From Hemerocallis citrina (taxonomy: Eukaryota; Streptophyta; Magnoliopsida; Asparagales; Asphodelaceae): a stretch of DNA of 64,000 nucleotides. The stretch is from contig CM030366.1 in the NCBI GenBank assembly GCA_017893485.1, positions 48,935,896 through 48,999,895 on the forward strand, written 5' to 3'. Numbering within the stretch: position 1 is the first letter of the stretch; each line of letters opens with the position of its first letter. The notes under the pieces were generated by a model. It saw nothing but the letters and a program-made list of their open reading frames with translations. It was not told the origin of the DNA and did no database searches. Shown here in pieces: positions 32,051 through 43,828 of this stretch. Made by a program: the position numbers and the translations under genes.

Positions 32051-32690
32051 GGGAGTGGCCACTGATCCTCAGAAGGTTGAAGCAGTAAAGGATTGGCCCA
32101 GGACAATGTCTGTGAAGGAAGTCAGGAGTTTGTTGGGTTTGGCTGGTTACTACAGGAGATTCATCCAAGGCTATTCTCAGATTGCAGTTCTTTTGACAGG
32201 TTTGACCCGGAAGAATGTGGCATTTTCATGGACTGATAAGTATGAGACGAGTTTCTTTGAGTTAAAGGAGAGGTTGACTACTGCACCTATCTTAGCTTTG
32301 CCACAAGCTGGGAAGGATTATGATATCTTCAGTGATGTGTCTCTCAGAGGCTTGGGTTGATGCAAGAAGGCAAGGTTATTGCATATGGTTCGAGACAATT
32401 GCATCCGTATGAGAAGAATTATCCGACGCATGATTTGGAGCTAGCAGCTATTATCTTTGCCTTGAAGCAGTGGATGCATTATGTTTATGGAGAGAAGGTC
32501 AACTTGTACACTGACCAAAAGAGCCTGAAGTACATTTATTAACAGAAGGATCTAAACCTTCGGCAGAGAAGGTGGTTGGAAGTATTGGAAGACATTCGTC
32601 CTGAGATTAAATATCATTCGGGCAAGGCGAATGTGGTAGCTGATGGACTTAGCAGGAAGAGTAGTTTATCAAGTTTGATCACTACTCGAA
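32051..32690 (+). pseudogene. RNase H of the plus-strand Tekay element
   Basis: The connection region is VEAVKDWPRTMSVKEVRSLLGLAGYYRRFI. RNase H follows with [13 protein letters not shown] (family form YDxSDASxxGLG; catalytic Asp kept), a TGA at about 32358, then [33 protein letters not shown] with the catalytic Glu, [13 protein letters not shown] with the catalytic Asp, a TAA at 32540, and YHSGKANVVADGLSRK. All recognisable catalytic acids are present, but two stops interrupt it. Confidence 0.88.
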
Positions 32691-33980
32691 GCGAGTTGGC
32701 GGCAGAGATTGATCAGGAAGGTATCGAGGTAGTGCTGCAAGGTTTGGGGGCATCTTTGGCTCAGTTGAGGCTGCAGCCTTCCTTGAGAGAGAGGATTGTG
32801 GAAGGTCAAAGATCAGATTCAGAGATTCAGAAGATGTTGCAACAGGTTTCAGAAGGCAAGTTATCAGAGTTTCGTGTCCAAGATGGAGTTCTTTGGATGG
32901 GTGAGAGATTGTGTGTTCCGGATAATACAGATTTGAGAGAGAGTATCTTTCAGGAAGCACACAGTACCTTGTTGTCAGTACATCCTGGAGGCACGAAGAT
33001 GTACAAGGACATCAAACAACATTTTTGGTGGTCTGGTATGAAGAGGGATGTGGTAGATTTCGTGGCAAGATGTCTGACTTGTCATCAGATCAAAGTAGAA
33101 AATTAGAGACCTGAAGGTTTGTTGCAGCCGTTGCCCATTCCAGAGTGGAAGTGGGAGAATATCAGTATGGATTTCATCACGAGTTTGCCGAAGAGTTCGA
33201 TGGGAAATGACTCGATTTGGGTTATTGTGGACCGTTTGACTAAGTTGGCTTACTTTCTGGCCATGAAGATCACTTGGTCGTTGGAGAAATTGGCTGAGTT
33301 GTACATTGGTGAGATTGTGAGGCTTCATGGAGTTCCTGTGTCGATTGTTTCCGACAGGGATGCAAGGTTCACTTCAAGGTTTTGGAAGAGCCTACAAGCA
33401 GCTTTGGGCACCAGAACTGATTTTAGTATCGCTTTTCATCCACAGACTGATGGTCAGACTGAGAGGGTAAATCGAGTGCTGGAAGATATGCTGAGGGCTT
33501 GTGTTATGGATTTCGGTGGTAGCTGAGAGAGATACTTGGCATTGGTTGAGTTTGCTTATAACAACAGTTACCAAGCGAGTATCGGAATGGCTCCGTATGA
33601 GGCTTTGTACGGGCGGTGGTGCAGGATACCTGTTTGTTGGTACGAGGTTGGCGAGAGGCAGATGTTTGGTCCTGAGATCATGCAGCAGACATCAGAGCAG
33701 ATTGAGCTGATTCGCAAGAGGTTGGTTGAGGCTCAGAGTCGGCAGAAGAGTTATGCTGATACTCGACGAAGGGACTTTGAGTTTGAGTTTGGGGATGCAG
33801 TTTTCCTCAAGGTGTCTCCGACCAAAGGAGTGATCAATTTTGGTAAGGGAGGCAAGTTGGCGCCAAGGTATATTGGGCCATACAGGATCGTGAAGCAGAT
33901 TGGTAAGACAGCATATAGGTTGGAGCTTCCAGAGGAGTTGACACAGGTGGATGATGTGTTCCATGTGTCGTTGTTAAGGA
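32691..33980 (+). pseudogene. Integrase of the plus-strand Tekay element
   Basis: Zinc-binding HHCC region at about 32955-33095 (HSTLLSVHPGGTKMYKDI...CLTCHQIK), a TAG at 33104, then catalytic core: MDFITSLPKS (first Asp), VSIVSDRDARFTSRFW (second Asp), HPQTDGQTERVNRVLEDML (Glu), a TGA at 33524, EFAYNNSYQASIGMAPYEALYGR, and the C-terminal FEFGDAVFLKVSPTKGV...KLAPRYIGPYRIVKQIG. Order and spacing are normal; only two stops, both one step from sense codons, break it. Confidence 0.92.
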
Positions 33981-34207
33981 AGTATGTGCCAAATCAGAGT
34001 CATCAGTTGGTAGAGGTTCCTGAAGGTCTACAGGTGAACTTGAGTTACAAGGAACAACCTGTGGAAGTCGTCGATCGTAGGGAGAAAGTTCTTAGGAGCA
34101 AAGTGATACCTATGGTCAAGGTGCTATGGAGGAATCAGCAGTTCGAGGAGGCTACTTGGGATCCAGAGGATCGCATGCAGAAGAATTTTCCTGAGCTTTT
34201 TGTATGA
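33981..34207 (+). pseudogene. Chromodomain at integrase C-terminus
   Basis: After VSLLRKYVPNQSHQL, the segment from about 34030 reads PVEVVDRREKVLRSKVIPMVKVLWR and FEEATWDPEDRMQKNFPELF, the WEPE/W-D-P-E type chromodomain core. It is thought to bind methylated histone H3 or heterochromatin and guide insertion. This intact frame runs from 33536 to the TAG-region stop at 34205. It is the diagnostic for chromoviruses. Confidence 0.92.
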
Positions 34208-34392
34208 TTATATCTTATTTATGTGATGGTATTTCTTTGGATGATTGTACTATTGGATTGAGTTGTATTTCTTTTATTTGATTATGTCCTCCTATGTGAA
34301 TGTTTTGAATTTTGGTTCATTTATGAGATTGACTTTCCTTTGTTTATCGTCGTTTGGATCTCATTAGTAATAGTTCTGAGGACAGAACTCTT

Positions 34393-34407
34393 CTAAGGAG
34401 GGAGTGA
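34393..34407 (+). other. Polypurine tract before 3' LTR
   Basis: AAGGAGGGAGTGA directly precedes the LTR start at 34408. Positions 34208-34392 are the untranslated 3' end, with no gene. Confidence 0.8.
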
Positions 34408-37400
34408 TGTAGTACCCCGTATTTTTAAAATATTGTTTGAGATTAGAAAGTGAATTAAAATAATTTTTTTTGTAATTGAATAACTATCTCATCCTTTTTT
34501 ACACATGCAAAACACGTGCAAATGTTGACATGGGAAGTTCAAAATCAAAAATTATTTTTGGAAAACTCATTATTTATTATTTGAGATTATTTGGGATTTT
34601 TCTAGATTTTTCTGAAAATTATTGGACTTATTTGCAATTTTTACAAAAGGAAGGAATTTTGTGCAAAATTTCCAAATGGGGTGAAAACTCTAGATTTCCG
34701 GATTTTTGGGCTGAATATAATCCCTAGTTAATTCAGGAGTAAAGATTTTACCTCTAGTTTCTACACATTTGACTTATTTCACAAGTCTTGGTAAAAGATG
34801 ATCTTTTTGCAAAATTGCTATTTGAAGGGATGAAAATGCAAAATTTGTTTTATGGGTTTCCCTACAGAGCCGGCTGATTCTGGAGGGGATCTTTTCGATT
34901 TTTGAACTTGATTAAAACTTGTTTTTACTAATTTCCAATAGAAAGGCCTAATTATATAAAAAAGGGCATTTTAAAAAGAAGTATTTTGCAAATATTTTTT
35001 AAAGCCCTAGAATCTTAAATCCCGGACTATATAGGGTTTGTGCAGCCGTTATTCGCTGCACAATACAGGAGATTTATTATTTCTTATTATTTTGGAGTTC
35101 AAAAGGAAGATCTTGGATTTTTTGCTAGGAGGATCTTTTCTTATTATTTCTTTCATCTTCGTTCAATTCCTTCAACAAGGTGAGTGATATAATTTGTTTT
35201 GTTTTATTCTTGGAATGTTGTATGTGGTATTTCATCTACTAGAAAGCATGTTAGGGTTTGAGTATGAATATGTACATGACGAATTGGATGGATTGATGAA
35301 TTAAAATTTGATCTTTTATGAACCCTAATTATGTATGGATAGATTTGCATGTGGTTGATGTGAGATTTTTATTATTATTGAGTTTGGATGAACACAACTT
35401 GATTACAGTAATGTTAGATTTGTTTGTGTTCATGAGTTAATAATGGTGATTGAGTTTGAGGAAATTTTGAGAAGGACAAATGAATTAAGAGATCATGTCT
35501 TGAGAATTGGATTTGGGATAACTTGGATTGAGTTTGATGTAATACAACAAAATTGGGATTTTGCGATTTGTGAAAGAGTTTACTTGAGTTGGATTTCTCA
35601 AATACTAAGATTTAAATCAGAATATGTTGTTATTTCTAATCGATGGATTTGCAAAGTTTTATTTGGTGCACGAACATGCACAAACATTTTACATAAGTAT
35701 CGTATTTCATTGTTATAGAAGAAAATCAACAATTTGCTATTTTTGTTAATTCAACTAATTTTGATTGGTTTTATTTACTCTTATATATCCTACTAGTCGT
35801 ATTTGATCATATCAGAAATATGCTTTTTACATAATTCATTTTTATTAAGTAAAACTCCGTATCGGTTAAAAAGTGTACAACTAAAAACTGCAGTCTGCAG
35901 GTCGACAGTCGACCGGTTAATTTATACAGTCGACCGTCGCTACCTGGCTGCTATATTTTTCTTGAAGTTTTAAAATATCACGCAGAACAGTCGATTGACC
36001 CATTTTACAGTCGACTGAGTCTGCTCTGTTTTGATATTTTCCTAAGATTTGGATTTTTACTCTGGACAGTCGACCGATGACCTTTTACAGCCGACTGTTA
36101 GTACTTAGAATTATTTTATGTAAAGTTCTGGAGTTGTCGTTCTGGACAGTCGACCTATGGCTTTTATAGTCGACTGCTATACTTAGATTTATTTTCTTAA
36201 AGTCTTGGATTTTCACTCTGGACAGTCGACCGACTCCTGTATATAGTCGACTGTTACTGATGTTCTTGAGTTATTCTGATGCTATTTTAAATAAGTTATT
36301 CTTTAAATGTTTTGGATCTATAATTTACTATTCTAAACCTTATTTCCTATTGAACATATGTTTCCAAATTGTTTAAAGTATTGTTAATGGAAGGTTTGGT
36401 TTGGATGGTTGACTGTGAGTCCCTAGGGGGTGTGTGGGACCCTAGTATACCGATAGTTGAGATAATTGTGTTTTGGGCCTGTTGAGGCATTTTAGTTGAT
36501 CAGTTATTGAGTTAAGTCCGGTGGGGTACACCAACTCTAGGTGATTCGTAAGTAAACTAATTAACTCAAAAGGTTAAGGACAAGCACTAGTGGTGATATG
36601 ATGAATGAGAACATGAGTTATGGACCTCAGTATGACTCACGGTGTGAGATAATCCCCGGAATTATCCAGGTGTGAGTGAAATAGTCTCCGGAATTACCTT
36701 TGGTTTGGGATTAATCTCCGGAATTATCGGGGTCGAGGCACATGTGGTATTCGTGTGATGAGGTGCCATTGCTTGCGGTGTGGGGTATTCTCGACGATTC
36801 TCAGGTTTGATTGAAATAGTCTTCGGAATTATTTGTGGATAGAATTTGATGTCCGGAATTATCGATGCATGGGCTAATACTCACAGTTTATCTTTATCTC
36901 GTAGTAGTCATCGTAGTAGGATTAGTTGCATAGTGGGGGATTAAACCCTACAACATGGAGACGTTAAGGGCTTGCACCGGACCTATGTAGAGTGGGATGC
37001 ATAGAATCCGACAAGTATGCATTAGAGTGTCAGCATATAGAATTGTGTTTTCTTGATTTGGTTTAAGCATGTGTTTTCCTGGTTTTCTACACTTGACACT
37101 TAGTCTAGTTCGACTTGATGTTTTCATGTCTTATTGTTATATCTTACCTTATATTGTTTCTTACTTATTACATATTATTTATGATTCCATGTTCTATTTA
37201 TGTCGTTTGTTTTCATGTCACTTACACCGTTATGGCTGACCCCTTTAGTTTTGGGGGTTAGGGTTATCTCTAGCCTCATGTTTTACAAGTGATTACTTGT
37301 AGCTTGGATTTTGAATGCGTGAGTTAAAGTGGTATAATGAGTTATGTATTGTTGTAAAAGAAATTGTTGTAAGGAAAGAAATTTGTAATTCAAGGTATAT

Positions 37401-37551
37401 TGTATTCCGCTGTATTATGTAAAGATTAATGTAATGAAAGTTAAAAATTTTTTAGTGGTATTTGGCTGTGTTTAATATTACATTTGAAGTTGATGCTGGA
37501 AATTGTGCCACGTATTTCTAAGATATCATATTGGAAATTCGGGGCGCTACA
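34408..37551 (+). repeat. 3' LTR of the plus-strand Tekay element
   Basis: It matches 27527-30677 throughout, with TATA at 35028, donor at 35179, GTCGAC array at about 35898-36250, and end GGGGCGCTACA. A frame at 35443-35718 opens only in this copy; its counterpart in the 5' LTR has a stop, so it is not a gene. Confidence 0.94.
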
Positions 37552-38150
37552 AGACTGGATAAGGAGAACGACTTGGCTTGTGGTAAACACCGAATGGTTG
37601 AGTACTTTTGACAGGAAGCGCAGCGGCAAACGTGCTGTTCAGCGTCGCTGAGGAGTGTGGGCCCGAAATAGCCATGATTCAGGATTTTACAGGTGAGGGC
37701 CCTTGCTCCCAGATGGGCGCCACCTACCCCTTCATGGAACTCCTTTAGAGGATACTAGGCCTCCTTAGGGGAGAGACATTGCAAGTAGGGTCTGTCGTCT
37801 ACTTGAGTATATGAGCGCTTGTACATGACCCTATTAATGAGCATATATCGCTCGGCACTAGTTCTGACTTTCCTAGCCTCTTTAGGGTCTGGAGGGAGGA
37901 TTCTGTCTTTGAGAAACTCGAGAAGGGGCTTTATTCAATTCTCCCCAAGTGTCAGGGGTAGTATTTCCATAAGTTCGGGGCTTTCTTCCTCGATGCTGGG
38001 TCTCAAAAGGACTTCTATCAAAATGGTGCATTCAATCTCCGGGAGAGAAGAGGAAGTCAACTTTGAGAGGGCATATGCCTGCCCATTTTCTTCTCGGGGG
38101 ATTTTTCGGAGTTCTGCTTCTTGAAAAGTGGCTAGCAGTTCTTCGAACTA
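37552..38150 (-). pseudogene. Tat element: RNase H to integrase linker and zinc-binding region
   Basis: The minus strand reads SSLPEIECTILIEVLLRPSIEEE, KEARKVRTSAERYMLI, YKRSYTQVDDRPYLQCLSPKEA, EFHEGVGGAHLGARALTCKIL, and CRCASCQKYS, the HHCC end of integrase. It stops at 37552, where the Tekay element interrupts, and the core continues at 27526. The same protein region is present in the right-hand Tat copy at 63700-64000. Stops at about 38150 and 37830 break it. Confidence 0.82.
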
Positions 38151-38470
38151 AGCCAGGTATTTGATCATTCGACCATCTCACGCATCGTACTCCCCCGATA
38201 CCTGGTTTACCACCAGCTGTGAGTCACTGAACACTTTGACGCGCTGAGCGCCAGGCTTCCGTGCCAGGAATAGACCGGCTATGAGAGCTTCATATTCTGC
38301 CTTATTGTTAGACGCTTGAAAGTTGATGCAGAGTGAGTACTGAAGAATGAAGTCATCGGGGCTGGTCAGGATGACCCCTGCTCCGCTTTCATCAGCACAT
38401 GAGGACCCATCAGCATAAATGCTCCAAAATGGGGGTTCCTCTCTTTCTTTACAGGGGTCGGGGATAATGC
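38151..38470 (-). pseudogene. Tat element: second (archaeal-type) RNase H
   Basis: The minus strand encodes WSIYADGSSCADESGAGVIL (first catalytic Asp), INFQASNNKAEYEALIAGL (Glu in AEYEAL), VKVFSDSQLVVNQVSGEYDA (Asp) and REENGQAYALSKL (family NxQADALSKLA; the Asp is Tyr here). An additional RNase H of this kind after the gypsy one is a hallmark of the Tat lineage. The last catalytic residue is lost and a stop is present near 38185. Confidence 0.85.
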
Positions 38471-39202
38471 TCTCTACTATGAACTATGCTAGGGCTTGTT
38501 CCTTGATTGCGGTTCTTGGCTGATAGCTGATATCGTGTTGGCTCAACTCTATGGACCACTTCCTTAGGCTCCCTAAACTTTCTGGCTTATGGAGCACTTG
38601 TTTTAGAAGTTGGTTGGTAAGAACGATCACCGAGTGGGATTGAAAATAAGGGCGGAGCTTTCGAGCAGCCATGACTAGTGCATATGCCATCTTTTTTATC
38701 TTTGGTAACGGAGTTTGGCTTCTCTGAGAACCTTACTCACACAGTAGATCAGCATTTGGGTCTTGTCTTCTTCTCTCTCTAGGACGGCACTGAGGGTCTG
38801 TTCGGAGGTGGCAAGGTAAATGTAGAGGATTTCTCCAGGCTTTGGCTTGCTCAAGAGCGGGGGGGTGACCAGATATGCTTTGAGTTGGTCGAAGGACTCC
38901 TGCTGTGGTTGCCCCCACTTGAAGCCTTTCGTTCCTCTGAGGGCCTTAAAGAACGGAAGACACTTTTCCCCTGACTTGGAGAGAAAGCACCCTATGGCGG
39001 CGAGGCGTTCTATGAGCCTTTACACATCTTTGACGTTGGAGGGGGGATCCATATTCAGTATGGCTTGGATCTTTTTCGGGTTGGCTTCTATGCCCCTTTG
39101 GCTAACCATAAACCCTAGGAATTCGCCAGATGACACACCGAAGGCTCACTTAGACGGGTTGAGCCTCATGTTGTGGCTTTGCAGTACATCGAAGGATTCC
39201 TA
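38471..39202 (-). pseudogene. Tat element: connection region and gypsy RNase H
   Basis: Starting after RT the minus strand reads [67 protein letters not shown], a frame-shifted region near 38740-38900, then KKMAYALVMAARKLRPYFQSHSVIVLTNQLLKQVLHK, where the family TDQPL Asp is Asn, and WSIELSQHDISYQPRTAIKEQALA. Several stops and shifts are present. The equivalent stretch of the right-hand copy (62540-63340) is better kept. Confidence 0.85.
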
Positions 39203-39937
39203 AAGATCGACCACATGGTCCTGCTTGCTAAGGTTTTTTACCAACATGTCATCCTTATAAACCTCCATTTTCCGTCCGATCTGTTCCTTAAAGACTTTGT
39301 TGACGAGGTGCTGATAAGTTGCCCCAGCGTTCTTTAGCCCGAAGGGCATGACGCAGTAGCAATATAGGCCCTGGTCTGTTACGAATGAAGTCTTTGAAAT
39401 ATCAGAGGGGAACATCCTGATCTGATTATACCCGTAGAAGGCGTCCATGAAGCTTAAGAGTTCGTGGCCGGAGGTGGCATTGATCAGAGCATCAATACTA
39501 GGAAGCAGGAATGAGTCTTTTGGACAGGCTTTATTCAGATCAGTGAAATCAATACAAATTCTCCAGTTCCCATTGGCCTTTTTGACCGTCATGACGTTAG
39601 ACAACCACTCAGGATAATTGACCTCTTGGATGAAACGAGCCGCCAAGAGTTTTTCTACTTCTTCTTTGATTGCCTGCTGGCGGTCTGGTGCAAACTTGCG
39701 ACATTTCTGTTGGATAGGTTTAGCAATGCTGAGGTGGTGCCTGATCAGTCCTTCTGAGATTCCCGGCATGTCGGTTGCAGTCCATGCGATTAGGTCGCCG
39801 TTCCCCCTTATGCATCGGATAATGTCGACTTTGACCAGATGGGGAAGGACCTTGCTAACTTGGAACGTTCTGGTCGGATCTTCTTCTGAGAAGACTATAT
39901 CTTCTAACTCATCGACCGGCTTTGAGATGGCTTGGCT
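39203..39937 (-). pseudogene. Tat element: reverse transcriptase
   Basis: From about 39900 the frame covers MPGISEGLIRHHLSI, EEVEKLLAARFIQEVNYPEWLSNV, WRICIDFTDLNKACPKDSFLLPSID, GHELLSFMDAFYGYNQIRM, YCYCVMPFGLKNAGATYQ and EVYKDDMLVK. The active site YKDD keeps both Asp, but the second position differs from the usual YIDD. An uninterrupted frame covers 39203-39769. NYPEWLSNVV and TDLNKACPKD mark it as Tat/Athila group rather than chromovirus. Confidence 0.92.
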
Positions 39938-40588
39938 TCACCCATGGGAGAGCTCATGGGCTTCAAGAGAAAGGACTGGGTCCCCAACTGAGGTCATGTA
40001 ACATTTTCGGGCAGTCTCCTGGCTCCCTCTGACCTCTCCCACTCTCGCGGAGGTGGGGAATTTCATCTTCATATGGAAGGCTGAGGGTACGGCTTGGAGA
40101 GCGGCTAGGCCGGGTCGGCCAAGGATGACATTGTATGTGGCCTTTACATCAACAACCATAAAATTCATTGGTTGGGGTTTTGCAAGTGGTTACGTCGAGA
40201 GTGATAACTTCCTCGATTGTCACTGGCACCCTGTAGAATCCGTGGAGAGTGTAGCCGGCAGGTTTGAGGCGGTCTAGAGACAACTTGAGGCCTTGGAAGG
40301 CTTTAAGGAAAAGGATATTGACCGAGCTGCTATTGTCAACCAGGACTCGACGTACTTCGTAATTGGCCATATGGAGGTTGATCACAAGAATATCACAGTG
40401 GGGCATACGAACGCCCTCCAAATCTTTTTCTGAAAAGGTTATGGGAACCCCAAAGCTCTTGGGAGGGGGATGGTTCTGTACTGAGTTTACTGCTCAGATG
40501 AAGGCTTTTTAGGAGGAGTTCGACTCTCCCCCCATTGGGCCTCCATGGATGAGGTGTAAGATCGCTTCAGCTTTGGAGTCAGGGGACT
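39938..40588 (-). pseudogene. Tat element: gag tail and protease
   Basis: The minus strand encodes LHLIHGGPMGG (end of gag), then after shifts GVRMPHCDILVINLHMANYEVRRVLVDNSSSVNILF with VDNSS as the aspartic protease active-site segment, LDRLKPAGYTLHGF, EVITLDVTTCKT and MNFMVVDVKATYNVILGRPGLAAL. It matches the right-hand copy (61320-61800). The upstream part of gag and the 5' LTR are missing; the hAT transposon begins at 40589. Confidence 0.85.
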
Positions 40589-42850
40589 TAGGTTTGGCAT
40601 TCGGGTCTAACGGGCCGGGCCCGGGTCTAACGAGTTCGGGCCGGTTTGGCGACTTAGCCGGCCTGGGCCTAAAGTTGTTTTAGGCGACCCGCCCAACCCG
40701 TGAACCCTTTAGGGTCAAACCCGGGTCGGGTCGGGTCGACCCGCGGGTTGGTCCGTTTAGATAGTTAGGTTTTTTTTAATTAATATTTTAAAGTTTTTAA
40801 CTTAAAATATTAATAATAATAATACTAATAATAATAATACTAATAAACATTAAAAATCGTAATAATAATAATAAGATTGAAAGAGTGAAATTGGCAAAAA
40901 ATATTGAAATATTATTCATATGAATTTAAGTTATACAATTTTCACAATTTCTAATGAAATGAAGAATTCAATTCAAAAATATGTTTTATACACTAACATA
41001 TTTCTTATTTACAATTTTAATTGATTCCAATTTTTCTAATTTAACATAACAAGCAAAGATATAATACAATTTCTAACGTGTCGGTCGAGTTGCTATTACA
41101 AGCAAAGCTATTGTTGTTGTTGTTGTTCTTCCGGCGAGTTGCTCCCACTTGTGGACGTTGATAGTGCTTTCCCTTGTGTCCTATCTTCTGCCTTCAGCCA
41201 GTCTTCTGTGCAAACGAGCATCTCTAACGTGTCGGCCTTCAAGCGATTCCTGTAATCAGTTAGAACTCTGCCACTTGAAGAAAATGCACTTTCAGAAGCA
41301 ACTGTAGAGACAGGAGGAGTTAGTAAATCTTTAGCTATAATTGACAGAATACTAAAAGTGTGTTCATGGTCTTTCCACCATTGCAAAATATCTAGTGGAG
41401 AAGAAGAAGGCTCAGAATCTTATTGGTTATACCAATTTAATTCATTTGGTTGATTAGTCCTAGGTTTGTTTGATTGAATTTTTTCAAGTAAATTAAATGT
41501 TCTATCATCAAATTTACTCTTACCCTTACCTTTAGAAGTACCAGAAAAAGAACTAACTTCAGAAGTTGTACTACTAGAAGCAAAACGTTTATCATAATAA
41601 TCATACAAATTATTTAATGTTGATTCAAACTGAACTAAAAAATTAGCGCAATTAATTACTAATTCTACATTTTTCTCAAGTAATGCAAAAAACATTTCAA
41701 CCAAACTCTTCGTACCTTCTAATTTGATACGATGATCCATAACGGTAGCAACACAAATCAACATAGGAGGAGGAAAATAATACTTCAAAAATTTTTTGTA
41801 TGCAAGTTTTACAATATCACCAACATAAGTATCATATAACATTTCGTTAAATGTCTGCATCATGCTAACCTATGAAATAAAAATGCTACTAGAAGTAGAT
41901 TCATATGTTTTTAAAAATTTAAAGTTGCGGTTTTAAACGGTTCTAAAAATTTCAACAAAGCTTCGGCATAATACTAATCGGTGAGAGTCATTTCAAAATT
42001 TGGCATATGAAATGCGATACAAAAATCATTTACAACTGCTTCATATTCGGTAACAACATGTAGTAAATCAAAAGTAGAATTCCATCGGTGTCTAACATCC
42101 TTTGGAAATTTTCTAAAATGTACATTTTTAAGCCTACACCAAGCTTTCCATTCTTGTAATACCCTTGGACTTAATGCAATGAAATATACACAATTTCTAA
42201 TTTTAATTATATATGGATCGGCTATTTTTAATGCATCTTGAACACATAAATTTACAATATGATATGCACATCTAACATGAAAAATATTGTCAGATAGAGG
42301 GTTTAATACGGATTTTAAAGTAGTAATTGCTACATTGTTGTTAGATGCATTATCAAAACTAATACACATAATTTTATCGCGAATATGAAAAACATCACAA
42401 ATTTCTAAAATATGGTTTGCTATTTCAGCGCTACTATGGGGATACGGCAACGCCGCAAGTGATATGATTCTTTTTTGAAGAATCCAATCATTGTCGATCC
42501 AATGACAGGTTATTCCCATCATTGAAATATTGTTGATACCCATCCAACAATTCGAAGTTAAACTAAATCTACAAGTTAAACTCCATAAAATTGCAATCAA
42601 AGCGTCCTTCATTTCGATATACATTTTAAAACAATCTGATTTGCAAGTATTTCTCGGAATTCTTCTAAAATGAGGGTTTAAGGCCGTTTGGTTAAAATTT
42701 TCCAAGTTCCCACTCTCGGGATAGGAAAATAGTAACTCTTCCTTTATGACTAATCGGGCTATTTTCCGACGAACAAGATCGGGATCATAAGGGTGGCTAT
42801 CAACTAGACCGGTCCTAGGATTAAGCATGGGATGAACATATAGATGGGAG
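40589..42850 (-). mobile_element. hAT transposon, one end missing
   Basis: The left end begins TAGGTTTGGCATTCGGGTC, like the termini of plant BED-finger/RICESLEEPER-type hAT elements, and is followed by the GC-rich subterminal block of CGGGTC/GACCCG motifs (40600-40760). The preceding 8 bases AGGGGACT would be the target duplication. No matching terminus or duplication is found on the right, so the 5' end is lost somewhere between 42828 and 43048. 40770-41107 is AT-rich non-coding. Confidence 0.8.
41108..42828 (-). pseudogene. hAT transposase (RICESLEEPER-like)
   Basis: In minus-strand order: PRTGLVDSHPYDPDLVRRKIARLVI, the RNase-H-like core with ITCHWIDNDWILQKRII, CISFDNASNNNVAI (catalytic Asp area), HVRCAYHIVNLCVQDALK (the CxxH motif), DVRHRWNSTFDLL, a middle domain with YFPPPMLICVATVMDHRIKL, and the hATC dimerisation region WWKDHEHTFSILS...PVSTVASESAFSSSGRVLTDYRNRLKADTLEMLV. 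The transposase would cut and paste the element. The N-terminal BED zinc finger is not found, and stops/shifts occur at about 41970, 41864-41900 and 41390-41420. Confidence 0.92.
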
Positions 42851-43048
42851 CTTCAAAAATATTTTCGGTGGCATTTTGCTTAGCAGCGGAAAAGGAAATT
42901 AAAAGGTGCAATTAGGTGTGCAACACTTCCCTATTCGTATAGCTCTGGTTGAAGTGTAGGAATGTAGTGCAAATGGCTCAGAGGATTGTACTTTTGAGTG
43001 AAGATGAGGAATGTAAGTTTGAATCTCGGTAACCATCTGGAAAATCGT
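42851..43048. other. Unassigned stretch
   Basis: No coding or repeat similarity within the window is seen. It may be the remainder of the hAT element or an older host sequence. Confidence 0.5.
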
Positions 43049-43051
43049 TTA

Positions 43052-43656
43052 GAGCATCTGTAGTGGTCTTGAGCCAAATTTTGAATATTTAGCAAATGAA
43101 AATGGCAGAAATGACTTTGCGCTGCAGTTGTCGATTGCCAAAAAATAGGTATTTGAAAATTTTCAAATCTCAGACGAAAGGCGAATTTGCTTTGTAGTAA
43201 AGATTTTTTTTTTTTTTTAATAAAACATTGGAACGTACGGGAATTCTTTTCCCGTCCAACCAAATTTAAAAAAAGAAAATTAAAAAATAACCCAAACGAA
43301 ATTCCTTTCCTCGTTCTAGGAATGAGGTGGAATTTGTTTTTTTTAATTTTTCGATCGGACCGGAAATTCCTTTGATTTAATATTTTTTTTTTGTTTTGGG
43401 ACGGAAAATTAATTTTTTTCCGATACTTTTCAGAACAGCCAAATTCTCTCCAACGATTTTTTTTTTCATCCGATGCAACAGACGGTAAATCATCTTTTGA
43501 TTGCTATAAATTTCGAAATCTCAAATCTTCTGTTATATTTGGCAGTCTACTGTTCACCAAGAACCCAAATTTTGGTTATTTGGCCAATAACTACAGCTAT
43601 TCTTTTCTCATTTTTTGAAAAAAAAATGGAAAAATAACCAACAACTACAGATGCTC
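43052..43656. mobile_element. PIF/Harbinger-like MITE (605 bp)
   Basis: The ends are perfect inverted repeats GAGCATCTGTAGT. The flanking trinucleotide is TTA at 43049-43051 and TTC at 43657-43659, one base from a TTA duplication. The interior is AT-rich with homopolymer runs and encodes nothing. It belongs with the larger MITE at 47510-48129. Confidence 0.85.
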
Positions 43657-43698
43657 TTCCGCATAGTTGTGGGGCTACATAACATGGTGTGTTTTCTT

Positions 43699-43828
43699 TT
43701 CTATCTCGACTTTGTTTTTTTTTTGAAGGAAAAGGTGGAATCTGGCCACCCTATTTCATTAATCAGCAATTAATAAACAAAACTCAGAGTACTGAGCATA
43801 CAGCAAGGTTCTATCTCGACTTTGTTTT
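43699..43828 (-). mobile_element. 90-bp LINE-like insert with 20-bp target duplication
   Basis: TTCTATCTCGACTTTGTTTT occurs exactly at 43699-43718 and 43809-43828. Between them is a 90-bp insert that begins with a T-run, meaning a poly(A) tail on the minus strand. A long variable duplication with a poly(A) tail is the mark of target-primed reverse transcription, so this is a severely 5'-truncated LINE, or a SINE or other RNA copy. Confidence 0.75.

Larger units (their letters stand above)
27527..37551 (+). mobile_element. Complete Tekay-type retrotransposon, plus strand
   Basis: LTRs at 27527-30677 and 34408-37551 (about 3.15 kb each, a few percent different in stretches compared by eye) enclose PBS, gag, RT, RNase H, integrase and chromodomain. 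The 5-bp duplication AGACT is at 27522-27526 and 37552-37556. The element sits in the integrase of the minus-strand Tat element. A deletion has fused gag to RT, removing the zinc knuckle and protease, so it cannot be autonomous. Confidence 0.95.

Noticed and set aside
35443..35718. 91-codon frame in the 3' LTR
   Set aside because: The identical region of the 5' LTR (28561 onward) has a stop and no protein motif is seen, so it is chance openness.
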